Shown here: positions 50,266-58,949 of the stretch, in pieces
Position numbering within the stretch: the stretch's first letter is position 1
Layout of the letters: every line of letters starts with the position of its first letter
From: Streptomyces antarcticus
GTDB taxonomy: Bacteria > Actinomycetota > Actinomycetes > Streptomycetales > Streptomycetaceae
Direction: 5' to 3'
Assembly: GCF_026627255.1 (NCBI RefSeq)
Contig: NZ_JAPNLM010000001.1
Span: 310,001 to 374,000 of the forward strand
DNA: 64,000 nucleotides
Notes under the pieces: model-generated
The model's input: the letters and a program-made list of their open reading frames with translations, nothing else
Told to the model about the DNA's origin: nothing
Database searches by the model: none
Translations under genes and position numbers: made by a program

Positions 50266-51966
50266 TCAGAAGCCGGGGGGCTCGGTGTAGGTGCCCCACT
50301 CCTCGCGCAGCACGTTGCAGATCTCGCCGAGGGTGGCCTCGGCCCGTACGGCGTCCAGCATGGCCGGAATCATGTTCGACCCGTCCCGGGCGGCGGCCAG
50401 CATGGCGTCCAGCGCCGACGTCACCTTCGCGTCGTCGCGCCGGCCCTTGCGCGCGGCGAGTTCGCGTACCTGGACGGTCTCCACCTCGTGGCTGACCCGG
50501 AGGATCTCCAGGTCGCCGGTGACCGAGCCGTGGTGGACGTTGACGCCGACGACCCGCTTGTCGCCCTTCTCCAGGGACCGCTGGAACTGGAAGGCGGATT
50601 CGGCGATCTCGCCGGTGAACCAGCCGTCCTCGATGCCGCGCAGGATGCCCGAGGTGATCGGCCCGATCGGGTGCTGCCCGTCCGGGTGGGAGCGCAGCCC
50701 GCGCTCCTTGATCTGGTCGAAGATCTTCTCGGCGTCGGCCTCGATGCGGTCGGTGAGCTGCTCGACGTACCAGGAACCGCCCAGCGGGTCCGCCACGTTG
50801 GCGACGCCGGTCTCCTCCATCAGCACCTGCTGGGTGCGCAGGGCGATCTCGGCGGCCTGCTCGCTCGGCAGCGCGAGGGTCTCGTCGAGGGCGTTGGTGT
50901 GCAGGGAGTTGGTGCCGCCGAGGATGGCCGAGAGGGCCTCCACGGCGGTGCGCACGACGTTGTTGTAGGGCTGCTGCGCGGTGAGCGAGACGCCGGCGGT
51001 CTGGGTGTGGAAGCGCAGCCACATGGACTTGTCGCTCTTGGCGCCGTAGACCTCCTTCATCCAGCGGGCCCAGATGCGGCGGGCGGCGCGGAACTTGGCG
51101 ATCTCCTCGAAGAAGTCGAGGTGCGCGTCGAAGAAGAAGGACAGCCCGGGCGCGAAGTGGTCCACGTCCATGCCGCGGGAGAGGCCCAGCTCCACGTACC
51201 CGAAGCCGTCGGCGAGGGTGTACGCCAGCTCCTGCGCGGCCGTGGCCCCGGCCTCGCGGATGTGGTAGCCGGAGACGGAGAGCGGCTTGTAGGCGGGGAT
51301 GCCCTTCGTGCAGTACTCCATCAGGTCGCCGATGAGGCGCAGGTGCGGCTCGGGTTCGAAGAGCCACTCCTTCTGGGCGATGTACTCCTTGAAGATGTCG
51401 GTCTGGAGCGTGCCGTTGAGGAGGGCGGGGTCGACGCCCTGCCGCTCGGCGGCGACCAGGTACATGCAGAAGGCGGGGACCGCGGGGCCGGAGATCGTCA
51501 TGGAGGTCGTGACGTCGCCGAGCGGGATGTCCTTGAACAGGACCTCCATGTCGGCGGCGGAGTCGATGGCGACCCCGCAGTGCCCGACCTCGCCGAGGGC
51601 GCGGGGGTCGTCGGAGTCCCGCCCCATGAGGGTGGGCATGTCGAAGGCGACGGAGAGTCCGCCGCCGCCCGCGGCCAGGATCATCTTGTAGCGCTCGTTG
51701 GTCTGCTCGGCGTTCCCGAACCCGGCGAACTGCCGGATGGTCCAGGTCCGCCCCCGGTAGCCGGTGGCGTGCAGGCCGCGGGTGTACGGGTACTCACCCG
51801 GCCACCCGATGCGCTCGAAGCCCTCGTACGCGTCGCCGGGCCGCGGCCCGTAGACCGGATCGACCTCATCGCCGGAGAGCGTGGTGAAATCGGCGTCGCG
51901 CTTGCGGGCCTTGTCATAACGGGCCTGCCAGCGGCGGCGGCCCTCCTCGATGGCGTCAGCGTCCAT
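50266..51966 (-). CDS. icmA: Isobutyryl-CoA mutase large subunit
   Basis: A 566-residue B12-dependent mutase domain, the same length as the S. cinnamonensis IcmA I recall. It interconverts isobutyryl-CoA and n-butyryl-CoA together with a small cobalamin-binding subunit. Specificity residues are visible: F80 (RQFAGF) replaces the Tyr89, and Q198 (IAQKEW) replaces the Arg207, of methylmalonyl-CoA mutase. The C-terminal B12-binding domain is absent, as expected for a two-subunit enzyme. No icmB-like gene lies in the window. A 24-bp perfect palindrome ends seven bases before the ATG, so expression is probably repressed by a dimeric regulator. Confidence 0.95.
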   Translation of the reverse strand: MDADAIEEGRRRWQARYDKARKRDADFTTLSGDEVDPVYGPRPGDAYEGFERIGWPGEYPYTRGLHATGYRGRTWTIRQFAGFGNAEQTNERYKMILAAGGGGLSVAFDMPTLMGRDSDDPRALGEVGHCGVAIDSAADMEVLFKDIPLGDVTTSMTISGPAVPAFCMYLVAAERQGVDPALLNGTLQTDIFKEYIAQKEWLFEPEPHLRLIGDLMEYCTKGIPAYKPLSVSGYHIREAGATAAQELAYTLADGFGYVELGLSRGMDVDHFAPGLSFFFDAHLDFFEEIAKFRAARRIWARWMKEVYGAKSDKSMWLRFHTQTAGVSLTAQQPYNNVVRTAVEALSAILGGTNSLHTNALDETLALPSEQAAEIALRTQQVLMEETGVANVADPLGGSWYVEQLTDRIEADAEKIFDQIKERGLRSHPDGQHPIGPITSGILRGIEDGWFTGEIAESAFQFQRSLEKGDKRVVGVNVHHGSVTGDLEILRVSHEVETVQVRELAARKGRRDDAKVTSALDAMLAAARDGSNMIPAMLDAVRAEATLGEICNVLREEWGTYTEPPGF

Positions 51967-51973
51967 GACTCCA

Positions 51974-51997
51974 ATTTACTAGGACGTCCTAGTAAAT
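51974..51997 (-). promoter_or_regulatory. 24-bp perfect palindrome at the icmA start
   Basis: The half-site ATTTACTAGGAC is followed directly by its exact complement. The site ends seven bases before the icmA ATG, next to the GGAG ribosome-binding site, so a bound dimer would block transcription or initiation. The regulator is unknown; TetR- and MarR-type proteins bind sites of this size. Confidence 0.75.
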
Positions 51998-52074
51998 GTC
52001 GATGGCAAACCCCCGGGGAGTCGCCCGGGGGTGGTTGCGGTTGCGCCTCGGGGGCGGCGGTGGTGCCGGGCCGG

Positions 52075-52404
52075 CTACGCCTCGGCGGGGGCCATCCGGT
52101 CGGCGATCAGCGGCTCGACCTCGGCGCGGACCGTGCGCTCCACGAAGAACGCGGCCAGCGGGATGGTGCCGCTGATCATGATCCAGAGCATCTTGCCGAA
52201 GGACCACTTGGCCTTGGAGCTCAGGTCGAAGGCGAAGGCCAGGTAGATCATGAAGAGCACGCCGTGGGCCTGGGACACCACGAAGGTCAGGTCGGCGCCC
52301 ATGTCGAAGCCGTACTTGAAGACCATGCAGGTGCAGAGCACCAGCAGCATCACGGCGGTCGCGAAAGCCATCACCCGGTAGCGGGTCAGCACACTGCGTT
52401 TCAT
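52075..52404 (-). CDS. DUF3817 family membrane protein
   Basis: A 109-residue protein with three predicted membrane segments: about residues 12-30, 42-62 and 70-90. A conserved QAHGVLFMIYLAFAFDL stretch is typical of DUF3817 (YdzA-like) proteins. Function is unknown. A second DUF3817 gene lies at 55549. It is followed by the MarR gene in the same direction upstream. The ATG at 52404 begins MKRSVLTRYR. Confidence 0.85.
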   Translation of the reverse strand: MKRSVLTRYRVMAFATAVMLLVLCTCMVFKYGFDMGADLTFVVSQAHGVLFMIYLAFAFDLSSKAKWSFGKMLWIMISGTIPLAAFFVERTVRAEVEPLIADRMAPAEA

Positions 52405-52476
52405 GCCGTCGAGCCTAACCGTCCGCTTTGCGCGATCTTGACCGGGGCCCGGACCGGGGGCCCGGCCCCGTACGGG

Positions 52477-52986
52477 CTAGCGCTCGTCGAAGTCCGCGGC
52501 CGCGACCCGCAGCGGGCGGAGCAGGGCGAAGATCTCCCCGCACTCCTCGGCGTCGTACGCGCCGAGGCCGAAGTCGACCTCCATCAGGTCCCTGGTCGCG
52601 GCCTCGACGACCTCGCGGCCCTTGTCCGTGATGGCGGCGAGGGTGCCGCGGCCGTCGTTCGGGTTGGGCCGCTTGTCGACGAGCCCGGACCTGACCAGCC
52701 GGTCGACGGTGTTCGTCACCGACGTCGGGTGGACCATCAGGCGCTCGCCGATCTTCGACATCGGCAGCTCGCCGGCCTTGGAGAAGGTGAGCAGCACCAG
52801 CGCCTCGTACCGCGCGAAGGTCAGCCCGTACGGCTTGACCACCGCGTCCACCTCGCCGAGCAGGATCTGGTGCGCCCGCATGATCGAGGTGATGGCGGCC
52901 ATCGAGGGCACCGGACCCCAGCGCTGCTGCCAGAGCTCGTCGGCGCGGGCGATGGGGTCGAAGGGAAGGCTGAGCGGCTTGGGCAC
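52477..52986 (-). CDS. MarR family transcriptional regulator
   Basis: A 169-residue MarR protein: a dimerisation helix region, a winged HTH (KAGELPMSKIGERLMVHPTSVTNTVDRLV), and the wing DPNDGRG-like segment PNPNDGRGTLAAIT. It lies between the DUF3817 gene and the truncated MFS gene, all on the minus strand, which may be a unit. MarR genes often regulate an adjacent transporter. It could also bind the palindrome at icmA, but nothing shows that. Confidence 0.9.
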   Translation of the reverse strand: MPKPLSLPFDPIARADELWQQRWGPVPSMAAITSIMRAHQILLGEVDAVVKPYGLTFARYEALVLLTFSKAGELPMSKIGERLMVHPTSVTNTVDRLVRSGLVDKRPNPNDGRGTLAAITDKGREVVEAATRDLMEVDFGLGAYDAEECGEIFALLRPLRVAAADFDER

Positions 52987-52989
52987 GCG

Positions 52990-54054
52990 TCAGACCCTAC
53001 CGGGCGGTCGTTTGACGACGGGCTCCGTCTCATACTTCGGCCCCTCCTCCCCCTCCCCCGGGGCCGCCGACCGGAGTTCGGCGAGCAGGAGCAGGACGAC
53101 GGCCGCACCGAGGATCCCGGAGCCGGCGACGACGGCGTGCACCGGGAGGAACTCGGCGGCGAGACCGGCGAGCGCCATGCCGACGCCCTGGACCGTCATC
53201 AGGCCGGCGCCGAGCAGGGTCATCGCGCGGCCGCGCAGCTCGTCGGGGACGGCGTCCACGTACCACTGGTCGAGGCCGAGGGTGTGGGCCTGGGCCAGCC
53301 CGGCGAGCAGCAGAGCAGCGAACACGGCGTACGGGCCAGGGCGGACGGCGTACACGAGGAGCGGCAGCGGCGCGACGGCGGCAAGCGGGGCCACGATCCG
53401 CGAACGCGTTCGCGCGGTGAGCGCGGCCCCGGCCCAGAGCTCCCCGGCGATGGTGCCGACGGGCAGCGCGCACATCAGCAGCCCGAGCGCGACGGTGCCG
53501 GCGCCGATGCCGTGGGCGTACGGGGCGAGGAGCGCCTCGGGGACCACGACGAAGGCGGGCGGCAGCCAGAACAGCAGGGTGAGCGCGCGCAGCCGGCGGT
53601 TCCCGAGGACGGCACGCAGACCGGCGAGCGGCGAGGTGCGGTCGGCGGGGGCGCGGGCGGGGCGGGCGCGGGTGCCGAGCCCCAGCAGGAGCGCGGAGCC
53701 GAGGAACCCGGCGGCCGTGAGGGCGATGGCGCCGCGCGGGGCCAGCACGGTGAGGAGCAGGCCGCCGAGGCCGAAGCCGATGAGCTGGGCGCTCTGGGCC
53801 ACCATGCGCAGGAGCGAGCGGCCGAGGACGAAGGGGTCGCCGGAGCCGAGGATGTCGGCGAGGGAGGCGCTGCGCGTGCCCTGGAACAGCGGCGCGACGA
53901 AGGCCATGGCGCAGCGGAGCACGAGGAGCAGGGCGACGGGGGTGCCGGGCAGGGCCATGGCGGCGGCGCAGGCGGCGCAGACCAGGTCGCACCCGACGAG
54001 CGGTGCGCGTACGGAACGGGCGCGGGCACAGGCCCGGGCCCGGGAACGGGACAC
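52990..54054 (-). CDS. MFS transporter with N-terminus replaced by repeat array (probable pseudogene)
   Basis: An MFS-like permease of about 340 recognisable residues: a DLVCAACAAAMALPG helix, later helices, a central charged loop near LGTRARPARAP, and the C-terminal half with LRGRAMTLLGAG. Homology stops at about 54,005 in a stretch reading RAPLVGCD. The usual first two or three membrane helices and the R-rich loop are absent. Upstream the frame runs into the GC-rich hexamer repeat (Ala-Cys-Arg-Val/Pro-Gly translations). The GTG at 54054 is only a possible start, with no ribosome-binding site. A functional transporter is doubtful. Confidence 0.6.
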   Translation of the reverse strand: MSRSRARACARARSVRAPLVGCDLVCAACAAAMALPGTPVALLLVLRCAMAFVAPLFQGTRSASLADILGSGDPFVLGRSLLRMVAQSAQLIGFGLGGLLLTVLAPRGAIALTAAGFLGSALLLGLGTRARPARAPADRTSPLAGLRAVLGNRRLRALTLLFWLPPAFVVVPEALLAPYAHGIGAGTVALGLLMCALPVGTIAGELWAGAALTARTRSRIVAPLAAVAPLPLLVYAVRPGPYAVFAALLLAGLAQAHTLGLDQWYVDAVPDELRGRAMTLLGAGLMTVQGVGMALAGLAAEFLPVHAVVAGSGILGAAVVLLLLAELRSAAPGEGEEGPKYETEPVVKRPPGRV

Positions 54055-54158
54055 GGGAACGGGCCCGGGAACGGGCACAGCCCGGGCACGGGAACAGGCA
54101 CGGGAACAGGCACGGGAACAGGCACGGGCACGGGAACAGGCACAGGCACAGGCACAGG
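54011..54158. repeat. Degenerate hexamer/dodecamer tandem repeat (VNTR-like)
   Basis: The array is built from GGNACR-type hexamers. The core has three tandem copies of GGCACGGGAACA, a GGCACGGGCACGGGAACA variant, then three copies of GGCACA. It lies between the divergent ArsR-type regulator and the MFS gene, whose N-terminal coding has been lost at its edge. Confidence 0.85.
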
Positions 54159-54183
54159 TCCCGGTACGGGAGGAGTCGGCGGC

Positions 54184-55182
54184 GTGGGGTTTCACTTCCG
54201 GTTCGGGCCGGGTGACCTGCTGCGGTGCCGGTTCTCCCTCTCCCCCCGCTGGGAGACCCAGGAAGCGGTACGGGTCCTGCTGTCCCCGCACCGGCAGGCG
54301 TACCACCTCCCGTGGCTCCGGCAGGCGCGGGATGCCGCCGAGAAGCTGGACCTGCGTCCGCTGTGGCTGCTGATGCCCCGCGCCGGGCACCATCCGGACT
54401 TCCTCAGTCCGCCGCCCCTCGGGCCCTCCGTCACCTTCGAGGAGGAGATGGCGCGGGTGCGGGCCGCCGACCCCGAGGCGGCCCGTGAGGACCTGCGGCT
54501 CTCCCTGGTCTGCACCCCGGGCGCCCTGGAGAGCGACGCCGGGCAGCGGATGATGGCCGATCCGGCGCGCGCCGTAAGGGAGTTGGCGGACCTCACCGAG
54601 CGGGCCTGGCAGGCGCTGGTCGAACCGCACTGGCCGCGGCTGCGCGCCCTGCTGGAGGCCGACATCCTGTTCCACTCCCGGCGGCTGGCGGCGGGCGGGC
54701 TGGAGGCGCTGTTCGACGGGCTCCACCCGGACCTGCGCTGGTACGGGGAGAGCGACACCCTGACCATCGAACGGCCCGCTCACCACCACCGGGCCCTGGA
54801 CGGGCAGGGGCTGCTGCTGATGCCGAGCGCGTTCGTCTGGCCGCAGGTGGTCGGCGGCTACGACCCGCCCTGGCAGCCGACGCTCGTGTACCCGGCACGG
54901 GGCGTCGGCGGGCTGTGGACCGCCCCGGCGGGTCCCGCCCCGCGGGCGCTGGCCCGGCTGCTGGGCGCGGTCAGGGCCGACGTGCTGTGCGCGCTGGACG
55001 AGCCGGCCTCCACCACGGCGCTGGCCCACCGGCTGGGCCTGGCCCCGTCCACGGTCTCGGCGCACCTTGGAGTGCTGCACGCGGCGGGCCTGCTGGTCTC
55101 CGCCCGGCACGGCCGCCAGGTCCTGTACGAGCGCACCCCGCTGGCCATCGCCCTCACCGCGGGCGAGCCTGGCGCCCGCTGA
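54184..55182 (+). CDS. ArsR-type helix-turn-helix regulator with DUF5937-like N-terminus
   Basis: A 332-residue protein. The start VGFHFRFGPGDLLRCRFSLSP is the DUF5937-like N-terminus found in streptomycete winged-helix proteins. A C-terminal ArsR HTH (STTALAHRLGLAPSTVSAHLGVLHAAGLLV) follows. The GTG at 54184 is supported by GGGAGGAG eight bases upstream; reading further back enters Gly-Thr repeat translation from the array. It is divergent from the MFS gene, the usual arrangement for a regulator of that transporter. Confidence 0.85.
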   Translation: MGFHFRFGPGDLLRCRFSLSPRWETQEAVRVLLSPHRQAYHLPWLRQARDAAEKLDLRPLWLLMPRAGHHPDFLSPPPLGPSVTFEEEMARVRAADPEAAREDLRLSLVCTPGALESDAGQRMMADPARAVRELADLTERAWQALVEPHWPRLRALLEADILFHSRRLAAGGLEALFDGLHPDLRWYGESDTLTIERPAHHHRALDGQGLLLMPSAFVWPQVVGGYDPPWQPTLVYPARGVGGLWTAPAGPAPRALARLLGAVRADVLCALDEPASTTALAHRLGLAPSTVSAHLGVLHAAGLLVSARHGRQVLYERTPLAIALTAGEPGAR

Positions 55183-55255
55183 ACGGGCCGGGCTCACGAA
55201 GGACCGGGCTCACGAAGGACCGGGCTCGCGATGCGCCGGCCCGCGATGCGCCGCC

Positions 55256-55552
55256 TCAGCCCTCGGCGAGGTGGCGTTCCACCGTCTCGACCTTCGAGGT
55301 CATGCCGTCGCTGACACCGGGCCGGATGTCGGCCTTGAGGATGAACGAGACCCGGGGCGCCCGTGCCTCCACGGCGGCCACCGCGCGCTTGACCACGTCC
55401 ATCACCTCGTCCCATTCACCTTCCACCGTGGTGAACATGGCGTCGGTGCGGTTGGGCAGGCCCGACTCGCGCACCACGCGGACCGCGTCCGCCACGTACG
55501 CGCCGACCTCTTCGCCGACGCCCAGCGGGGTCACCGAGAACGCGACGATCAT
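55256..55552 (-). CDS. MTH1187-type thiamine-binding protein
   Basis: A 98-residue protein of the MTH1187/YkoF-like family ([30 protein letters not shown], ending with [12 protein letters not shown]). Family members bind thiamine or related molecules. Its ATG overlaps the stop of the DUF3817 gene upstream (ATGA), so the two are coupled. The physiological ligand here is unproved. Confidence 0.88.
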   Translation of the reverse strand: MIVAFSVTPLGVGEEVGAYVADAVRVVRESGLPNRTDAMFTTVEGEWDEVMDVVKRAVAAVEARAPRVSFILKADIRPGVSDGMTSKVETVERHLAEG

Positions 55553-55893
55553 GCCTTGGCCGCCTCGCGCGCACGGGCCGCCAGCACGCTGTCCGCCTCG
55601 TCCCGCTTGAGCAGCTTGTCACCGTAGAGCCCGCCGAACGGGATCAGCGAGAGCACGAAGAACAGCGCGACCTTCTTCAGCGGCCACTTCGCCTTGTGCC
55701 ACACGTCCAGCAGGAAGATGACGTAGATGACGAACAGGATCCCGTGGAGCGCGCCGAGCGGCGGCATCAGGTAGTCGATGTCCGTCGTCCTCTTCAGGAG
55801 CGAACCGAAGATCAGCAGGGCCGGGAACGACAGCGCCTCCGGTACGGAGATGAGGCGCAGCCGGTGCAGGGCGGAGGCGGTCTTGATGTCCAC
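55549..55893 (-). CDS. DUF3817 family membrane protein (second copy)
   Basis: A 114-residue protein with three membrane segments and the DUF3817 signature [22 protein letters not shown]. It is similar in layout to the protein at 52075. It is the first gene of a two-gene operon with the thiamine-binding-like gene. Function is unknown. Confidence 0.85.
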   Translation of the reverse strand: MDIKTASALHRLRLISVPEALSFPALLIFGSLLKRTTDIDYLMPPLGALHGILFVIYVIFLLDVWHKAKWPLKKVALFFVLSLIPFGGLYGDKLLKRDEADSVLAARAREAAKA

Positions 55894-56078
55894 GTGGAAC
55901 CTTCGGGGTGGAGGCCAGGGTCCGTCCCAGTGTCTCAGCCGCTTTGCGGGATCTTGACCCGGGTACCCGTCTCCGGGACGTCTCCGGGACGCTTCCGGGA
56001 CGTCACCAACGCCGCAGTGTGGCGTATATCGGCCACCAGGCCCTTCTCGGGCACGGTCGCTGCGGATAACGTCATCCC

Positions 56079-56717
56079 GTGGCTCAGTTCCGACTCCAAG
56101 GCAGCAAGGTGCTCGCCGTCGACCTGACCGGGGACGCCGTCAAAGCGAAGAACGGCTCCATGGTCGCGTACGACGGCCAAGTGGCCTTCAAGAAGATGAC
56201 AGGCGGCGGCGAAGGCCTCCGCGGAATGGTGACCCGGCGGCTGACCGGCGAGCAGATGACCGTGATGGAAGTGCAGGGGCACGGCACCTGTTTCTTCGCC
56301 GACCGCGCGAGCGAGATCAATCTGGTCAACCTGAGCGGCGAGAAGCTCTACGTCGAGTCCAGCAACCTGCTGTGCACCGACGCGGGCCTGCGCACGGGCA
56401 CGACCTTCACCGGTCTGCGCGGCGCCACGTCGGGCAACGGCCTGTTCACGACGACCGTCGAGGGCTCGGGCCAGGCGGCGATCACGTCCGACGGCCCGGC
56501 CGTGGTGCTGCGCGTCAGCGCCCAGTACCCGCTGTCCGTCGACCCGGGGGCGTACGTCGCGCACACCGGGAACCTCCAGCAGTCCTTCCAGTCGGGTGTG
56601 AACTTCCGCACGCTGATCGGCGAGGGCTCCGGGGAGGCGTTCCAGATCCGCTTCGAGGGCGAGGGCCTGGTCTACGTGCAGCCCAGCGAGCGCAACACCG
56701 TCGGGGGCGACGTCTGA
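56079..56717 (+). CDS. AIM24 family protein (1 of 3)
   Basis: A 212-residue AIM24-type protein (QGSKVLAVDLTGDAVKAKNGSMVAYDG, later GQAAITSDGPAVVLRV). AIM24 folds are double beta-barrels similar to the TRAP-like fold, and bacterial members are uncharacterised. It is the first of three tandem paralogues; its stop overlaps the next ATG by one base (TGATG). The GTG at 56079 gives the best N-terminus. Confidence 0.85.
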   Translation: MAQFRLQGSKVLAVDLTGDAVKAKNGSMVAYDGQVAFKKMTGGGEGLRGMVTRRLTGEQMTVMEVQGHGTCFFADRASEINLVNLSGEKLYVESSNLLCTDAGLRTGTTFTGLRGATSGNGLFTTTVEGSGQAAITSDGPAVVLRVSAQYPLSVDPGAYVAHTGNLQQSFQSGVNFRTLIGEGSGEAFQIRFEGEGLVYVQPSERNTVGGDV

Positions 56718-57367
56718 TGCCGTTCCGCGAGATCAACTCGAAGATGGTGGAGGCCCAGGTCCTCCCCGGGCAGAAGATGTACAGCCAGCGCGGCGCGATG
56801 CTCGCGTACCGCGGCGACGTCTCCTTCACCCCGAGCCTGACCGGCGGCCAGGGCGGGGTCATGGGCATGATCGGGCGCCGGGTGGCGAACGAGCAGACCC
56901 CGCTGATGTCGGTCGACGGCAGCGGCACCGTGATGTTCGGCCACGGCGGCCACCACATCCAGGTGATCAACCTGACGGGCGAGACCCTGTACGTGGAGGC
57001 CGACCGGCTGCTCGCCTTCGACGGCACCCTGCAGCAGGGCACGATGTTCATGGGCTCCCAGGGCGGGGTCATGGGCATGGTGCGCGGCCAGGTGTCGGGC
57101 CAGGGCCTGTTCACCACGACCCTCAAGGGGCACGGCTCGGTCGCCGTGATGGCCCACGGCGGGGTCATCGAGCTGCCCATCACCCCCCAGCGCCCGATCC
57201 ACGTGGACCCGCAGGCGTACGTCGCCCACCACGGCGAGGTGCGCAACAAGCTCTCCACCGCGCTCGGCTGGCGCGACATGGTGGGGCGCGGCTCGGGCGA
57301 GGCGTTCCAGCTGGAGCTGTCCGGCCAGGGCGCGGTGTACGTACAGGCCTCGGAGGAGAAGCTGTGA
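56717..57367 (+). CDS. AIM24 family protein (2 of 3)
   Basis: A 216-residue AIM24 paralogue with Gly/Met-rich loops (GGQGGVMGMIGRRV, SQGGVMGMVRGQV), and the shared VINLTGETLYVEADRLLAFDG and GLFTTTLKGHGSV segments. The start overlaps the previous stop and the stop overlaps the next GTG, so the three genes are translated together. It could form a heteromeric complex with its neighbours. Confidence 0.85.
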   Translation: MPFREINSKMVEAQVLPGQKMYSQRGAMLAYRGDVSFTPSLTGGQGGVMGMIGRRVANEQTPLMSVDGSGTVMFGHGGHHIQVINLTGETLYVEADRLLAFDGTLQQGTMFMGSQGGVMGMVRGQVSGQGLFTTTLKGHGSVAVMAHGGVIELPITPQRPIHVDPQAYVAHHGEVRNKLSTALGWRDMVGRGSGEAFQLELSGQGAVYVQASEEKL

Positions 57368-58182
57368 ACTTTGGCCCCGTGACGGGCGGACCCGGCGGGC
57401 CGACGGTCTTCGACCCGTACACCCTCCCCTCCGACGACAACGTGAACCCGTACACCTTCTGCGTGGAGCTCAAGGGGAGCCAGTGGTTCCTGCAGAAGGG
57501 CAAGATGATCTCGTACTACGGGAGCATCGAGTTCAACGGCATCGGCAACGGCCGCTTCGACCGGCTGCTGCGCACCAGCTTCCATTCGCCGCTGCACGCC
57601 GCCGACTGGGTGGTGGCCGAGGGCCAGGGCAAGATGCTGCTGGCCGACCGGGCCTTCGACGTGAACTCGTTCGACCTGGACAACGGGAACCTGACGATCC
57701 GCTCGGGCAACCTGCTCGCCTACCAGCCCACCCTGGCGCTGAAGCAGTCGATCGTCCCGGGATTCCTGACGCTGATCGGGACGGGCAAGTTCGTGGCGGC
57801 GTCCAACGGGCCGGTGGTGTTCATGGAGCCGCCGCTGCGCGTGGACCCGCAGGCGCTGGTCGGCTGGGCGGACTGCCCCTCGCCGTGCCACCACTACGAC
57901 CACGCCTACATGTCCGGTGTGATGGGCGGGCTGCGCTCGCTGACGGGCGTCGGGGGCACCTCGGGCGAGGAGCACCAGTTCGAGTTCGTCGGGGCCGGAA
58001 CGGTGCTGCTGCAGTCGTCCGAGATGCTGATGGCGGAGAAGGCGGTCGGCACGGTCGGCGCCGGCGCGGCCACGGGCAACGCCCAGGGGGTCCCCGGAGC
58101 CGGGCAGGGTCCGCTGGGGCAGGTGGGCGTGCCGCGGATGCCGGGGCAGCTGGGTGATCTCCAGCGCCGCTTCGGACTGTAG
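57364..58182 (+). CDS. AIM24 family protein (3 of 3)
   Basis: A 272-residue AIM24 paralogue, the longest of the trio. It starts NFGPVTGGPGG, has VNPYTFCVELKGSQWFLQKGKMI and LLADRAFDVNSFDL segments, a PSPCHHYDH loop with two histidines and a cysteine, and an extra Gly/Pro-rich C-terminus after about residue 235. The GTG overlaps the previous stop. The unusual Cys/His loop could bind metal. Function is unknown. Confidence 0.8.
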   Translation: MNFGPVTGGPGGPTVFDPYTLPSDDNVNPYTFCVELKGSQWFLQKGKMISYYGSIEFNGIGNGRFDRLLRTSFHSPLHAADWVVAEGQGKMLLADRAFDVNSFDLDNGNLTIRSGNLLAYQPTLALKQSIVPGFLTLIGTGKFVAASNGPVVFMEPPLRVDPQALVGWADCPSPCHHYDHAYMSGVMGGLRSLTGVGGTSGEEHQFEFVGAGTVLLQSSEMLMAEKAVGTVGAGAATGNAQGVPGAGQGPLGQVGVPRMPGQLGDLQRRFGL

Positions 58183-58262
58183 GTCCCCGCCCGGGACCGC
58201 GGCTCCCCAACCCGGCCGGGAACCGCCCCGGCCTCGCCCCGGGCCCGTCCCGGACCCCATCT

Positions 58263-58292
58263 TTGTACGCAATTCAACTTCTTAGGTAGAGT
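58263..58292 (+). promoter_or_regulatory. Leaderless promoter of MarR gene
   Basis: TTGTAC (58263-58268) and TAGAGT (58287-58292) have an 18-bp spacer, and only six bases separate the -10 box from the marR ATG. Transcription should start at or beside the start codon. Confidence 0.5.
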
Positions 58293-58298
58293 TCATTC

Positions 58299-58811
58299 AT
58301 GGAGACCATGGAGACCCAGACGGCCCCGACCCCTCGGACCCCGTCCGAGGAGACCCCCTGGCTGACCGACGCCGAGCAGTGCGCCTGGCGCACCCACCTG
58401 GACGTCAGCCGGCTGCTGATGCACCAGCTGGAGAAGGACCTCCAGCCCTTCGGCCTCACGAACAACGACTACGAGATCCTCGTGAACCTCTCGGAGTCGG
58501 ACGAGAACCGGATGCGGATGAGCGACCTCGCGACCGCGACCCTGCAGTCCAAGAGCCGCCTCTCGCACCAGATCACGCGCATGGAGGCGGCCGGCCTGGT
58601 CCGCCGGGTGAACTGCGAGTCCGACCGCCGCGGCCTGTTCGCGGTGCTCACCGACGAGGGCATGGAGACGATGCGCAAGGTCGCCCCGCACCACGTGGCG
58701 TCCGTCCGCCGGCACTTCATCGACCTGCTGCCGCCGGAGGCCCTCGCGGCGCTGCGCGCCTCCCTGCGCCCGGTCGCCGAGCACCTGCGGGAGAACCGCG
58801 GGAAGGCCTGA
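58299..58811 (+). CDS. MarR family transcriptional regulator
   Basis: A 170-residue MarR protein with a winged HTH (RMRMSDLATATLQSKSRLSHQITRMEAAGLV) and a wing with CESDRRGLFAVLT in place of the usual DPxDxRG (D and RRG kept). There is no ribosome-binding site before the ATG at 58299, but a promoter-like pair places transcription start on it. The frame has a second ATG at 58308. It follows the AIM24 trio by 117 bp, in the same direction. Confidence 0.9.
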   Translation: METMETQTAPTPRTPSEETPWLTDAEQCAWRTHLDVSRLLMHQLEKDLQPFGLTNNDYEILVNLSESDENRMRMSDLATATLQSKSRLSHQITRMEAAGLVRRVNCESDRRGLFAVLTDEGMETMRKVAPHHVASVRRHFIDLLPPEALAALRASLRPVAEHLRENRGKA

Positions 58812-58949
58812 TACGGGGCCCCGCGCAAGTCGGGGCTCCGATCGCCGGGCCGGGCGACGGACCGGACCATGGTCGGTACGCCCGCCGCCGGCGGGGTGCG
58901 CGCCGAGCAGCCGTAAGCGCGCGCCGGCCGGCCTGAGGAGGTCCAGCCC

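Noticed and set aside
48116..51367. A single 1,083-codon minus-strand frame linking icmA antisense to the TOPRIM-like gene
   Set aside because: Only the last 217 codons (from the GTG at 48769) resemble a protein family. Upstream translation is out of frame with the real icmA and ATPase genes.
54011..54158. CRISPR array
   Set aside because: The units are 6-12 bp with no spacers of constant length, so this is a simple tandem repeat.
50488..55182. A continuous plus-strand open frame of more than 1,500 codons antisense to icmA, MarR and the MFS gene
   Set aside because: It is a long stop-free frame typical of GC-rich DNA. Only its last 333 codons (from 54184) show real family motifs; the rest is Arg/Gly/Ala-rich shadow of the minus-strand genes.
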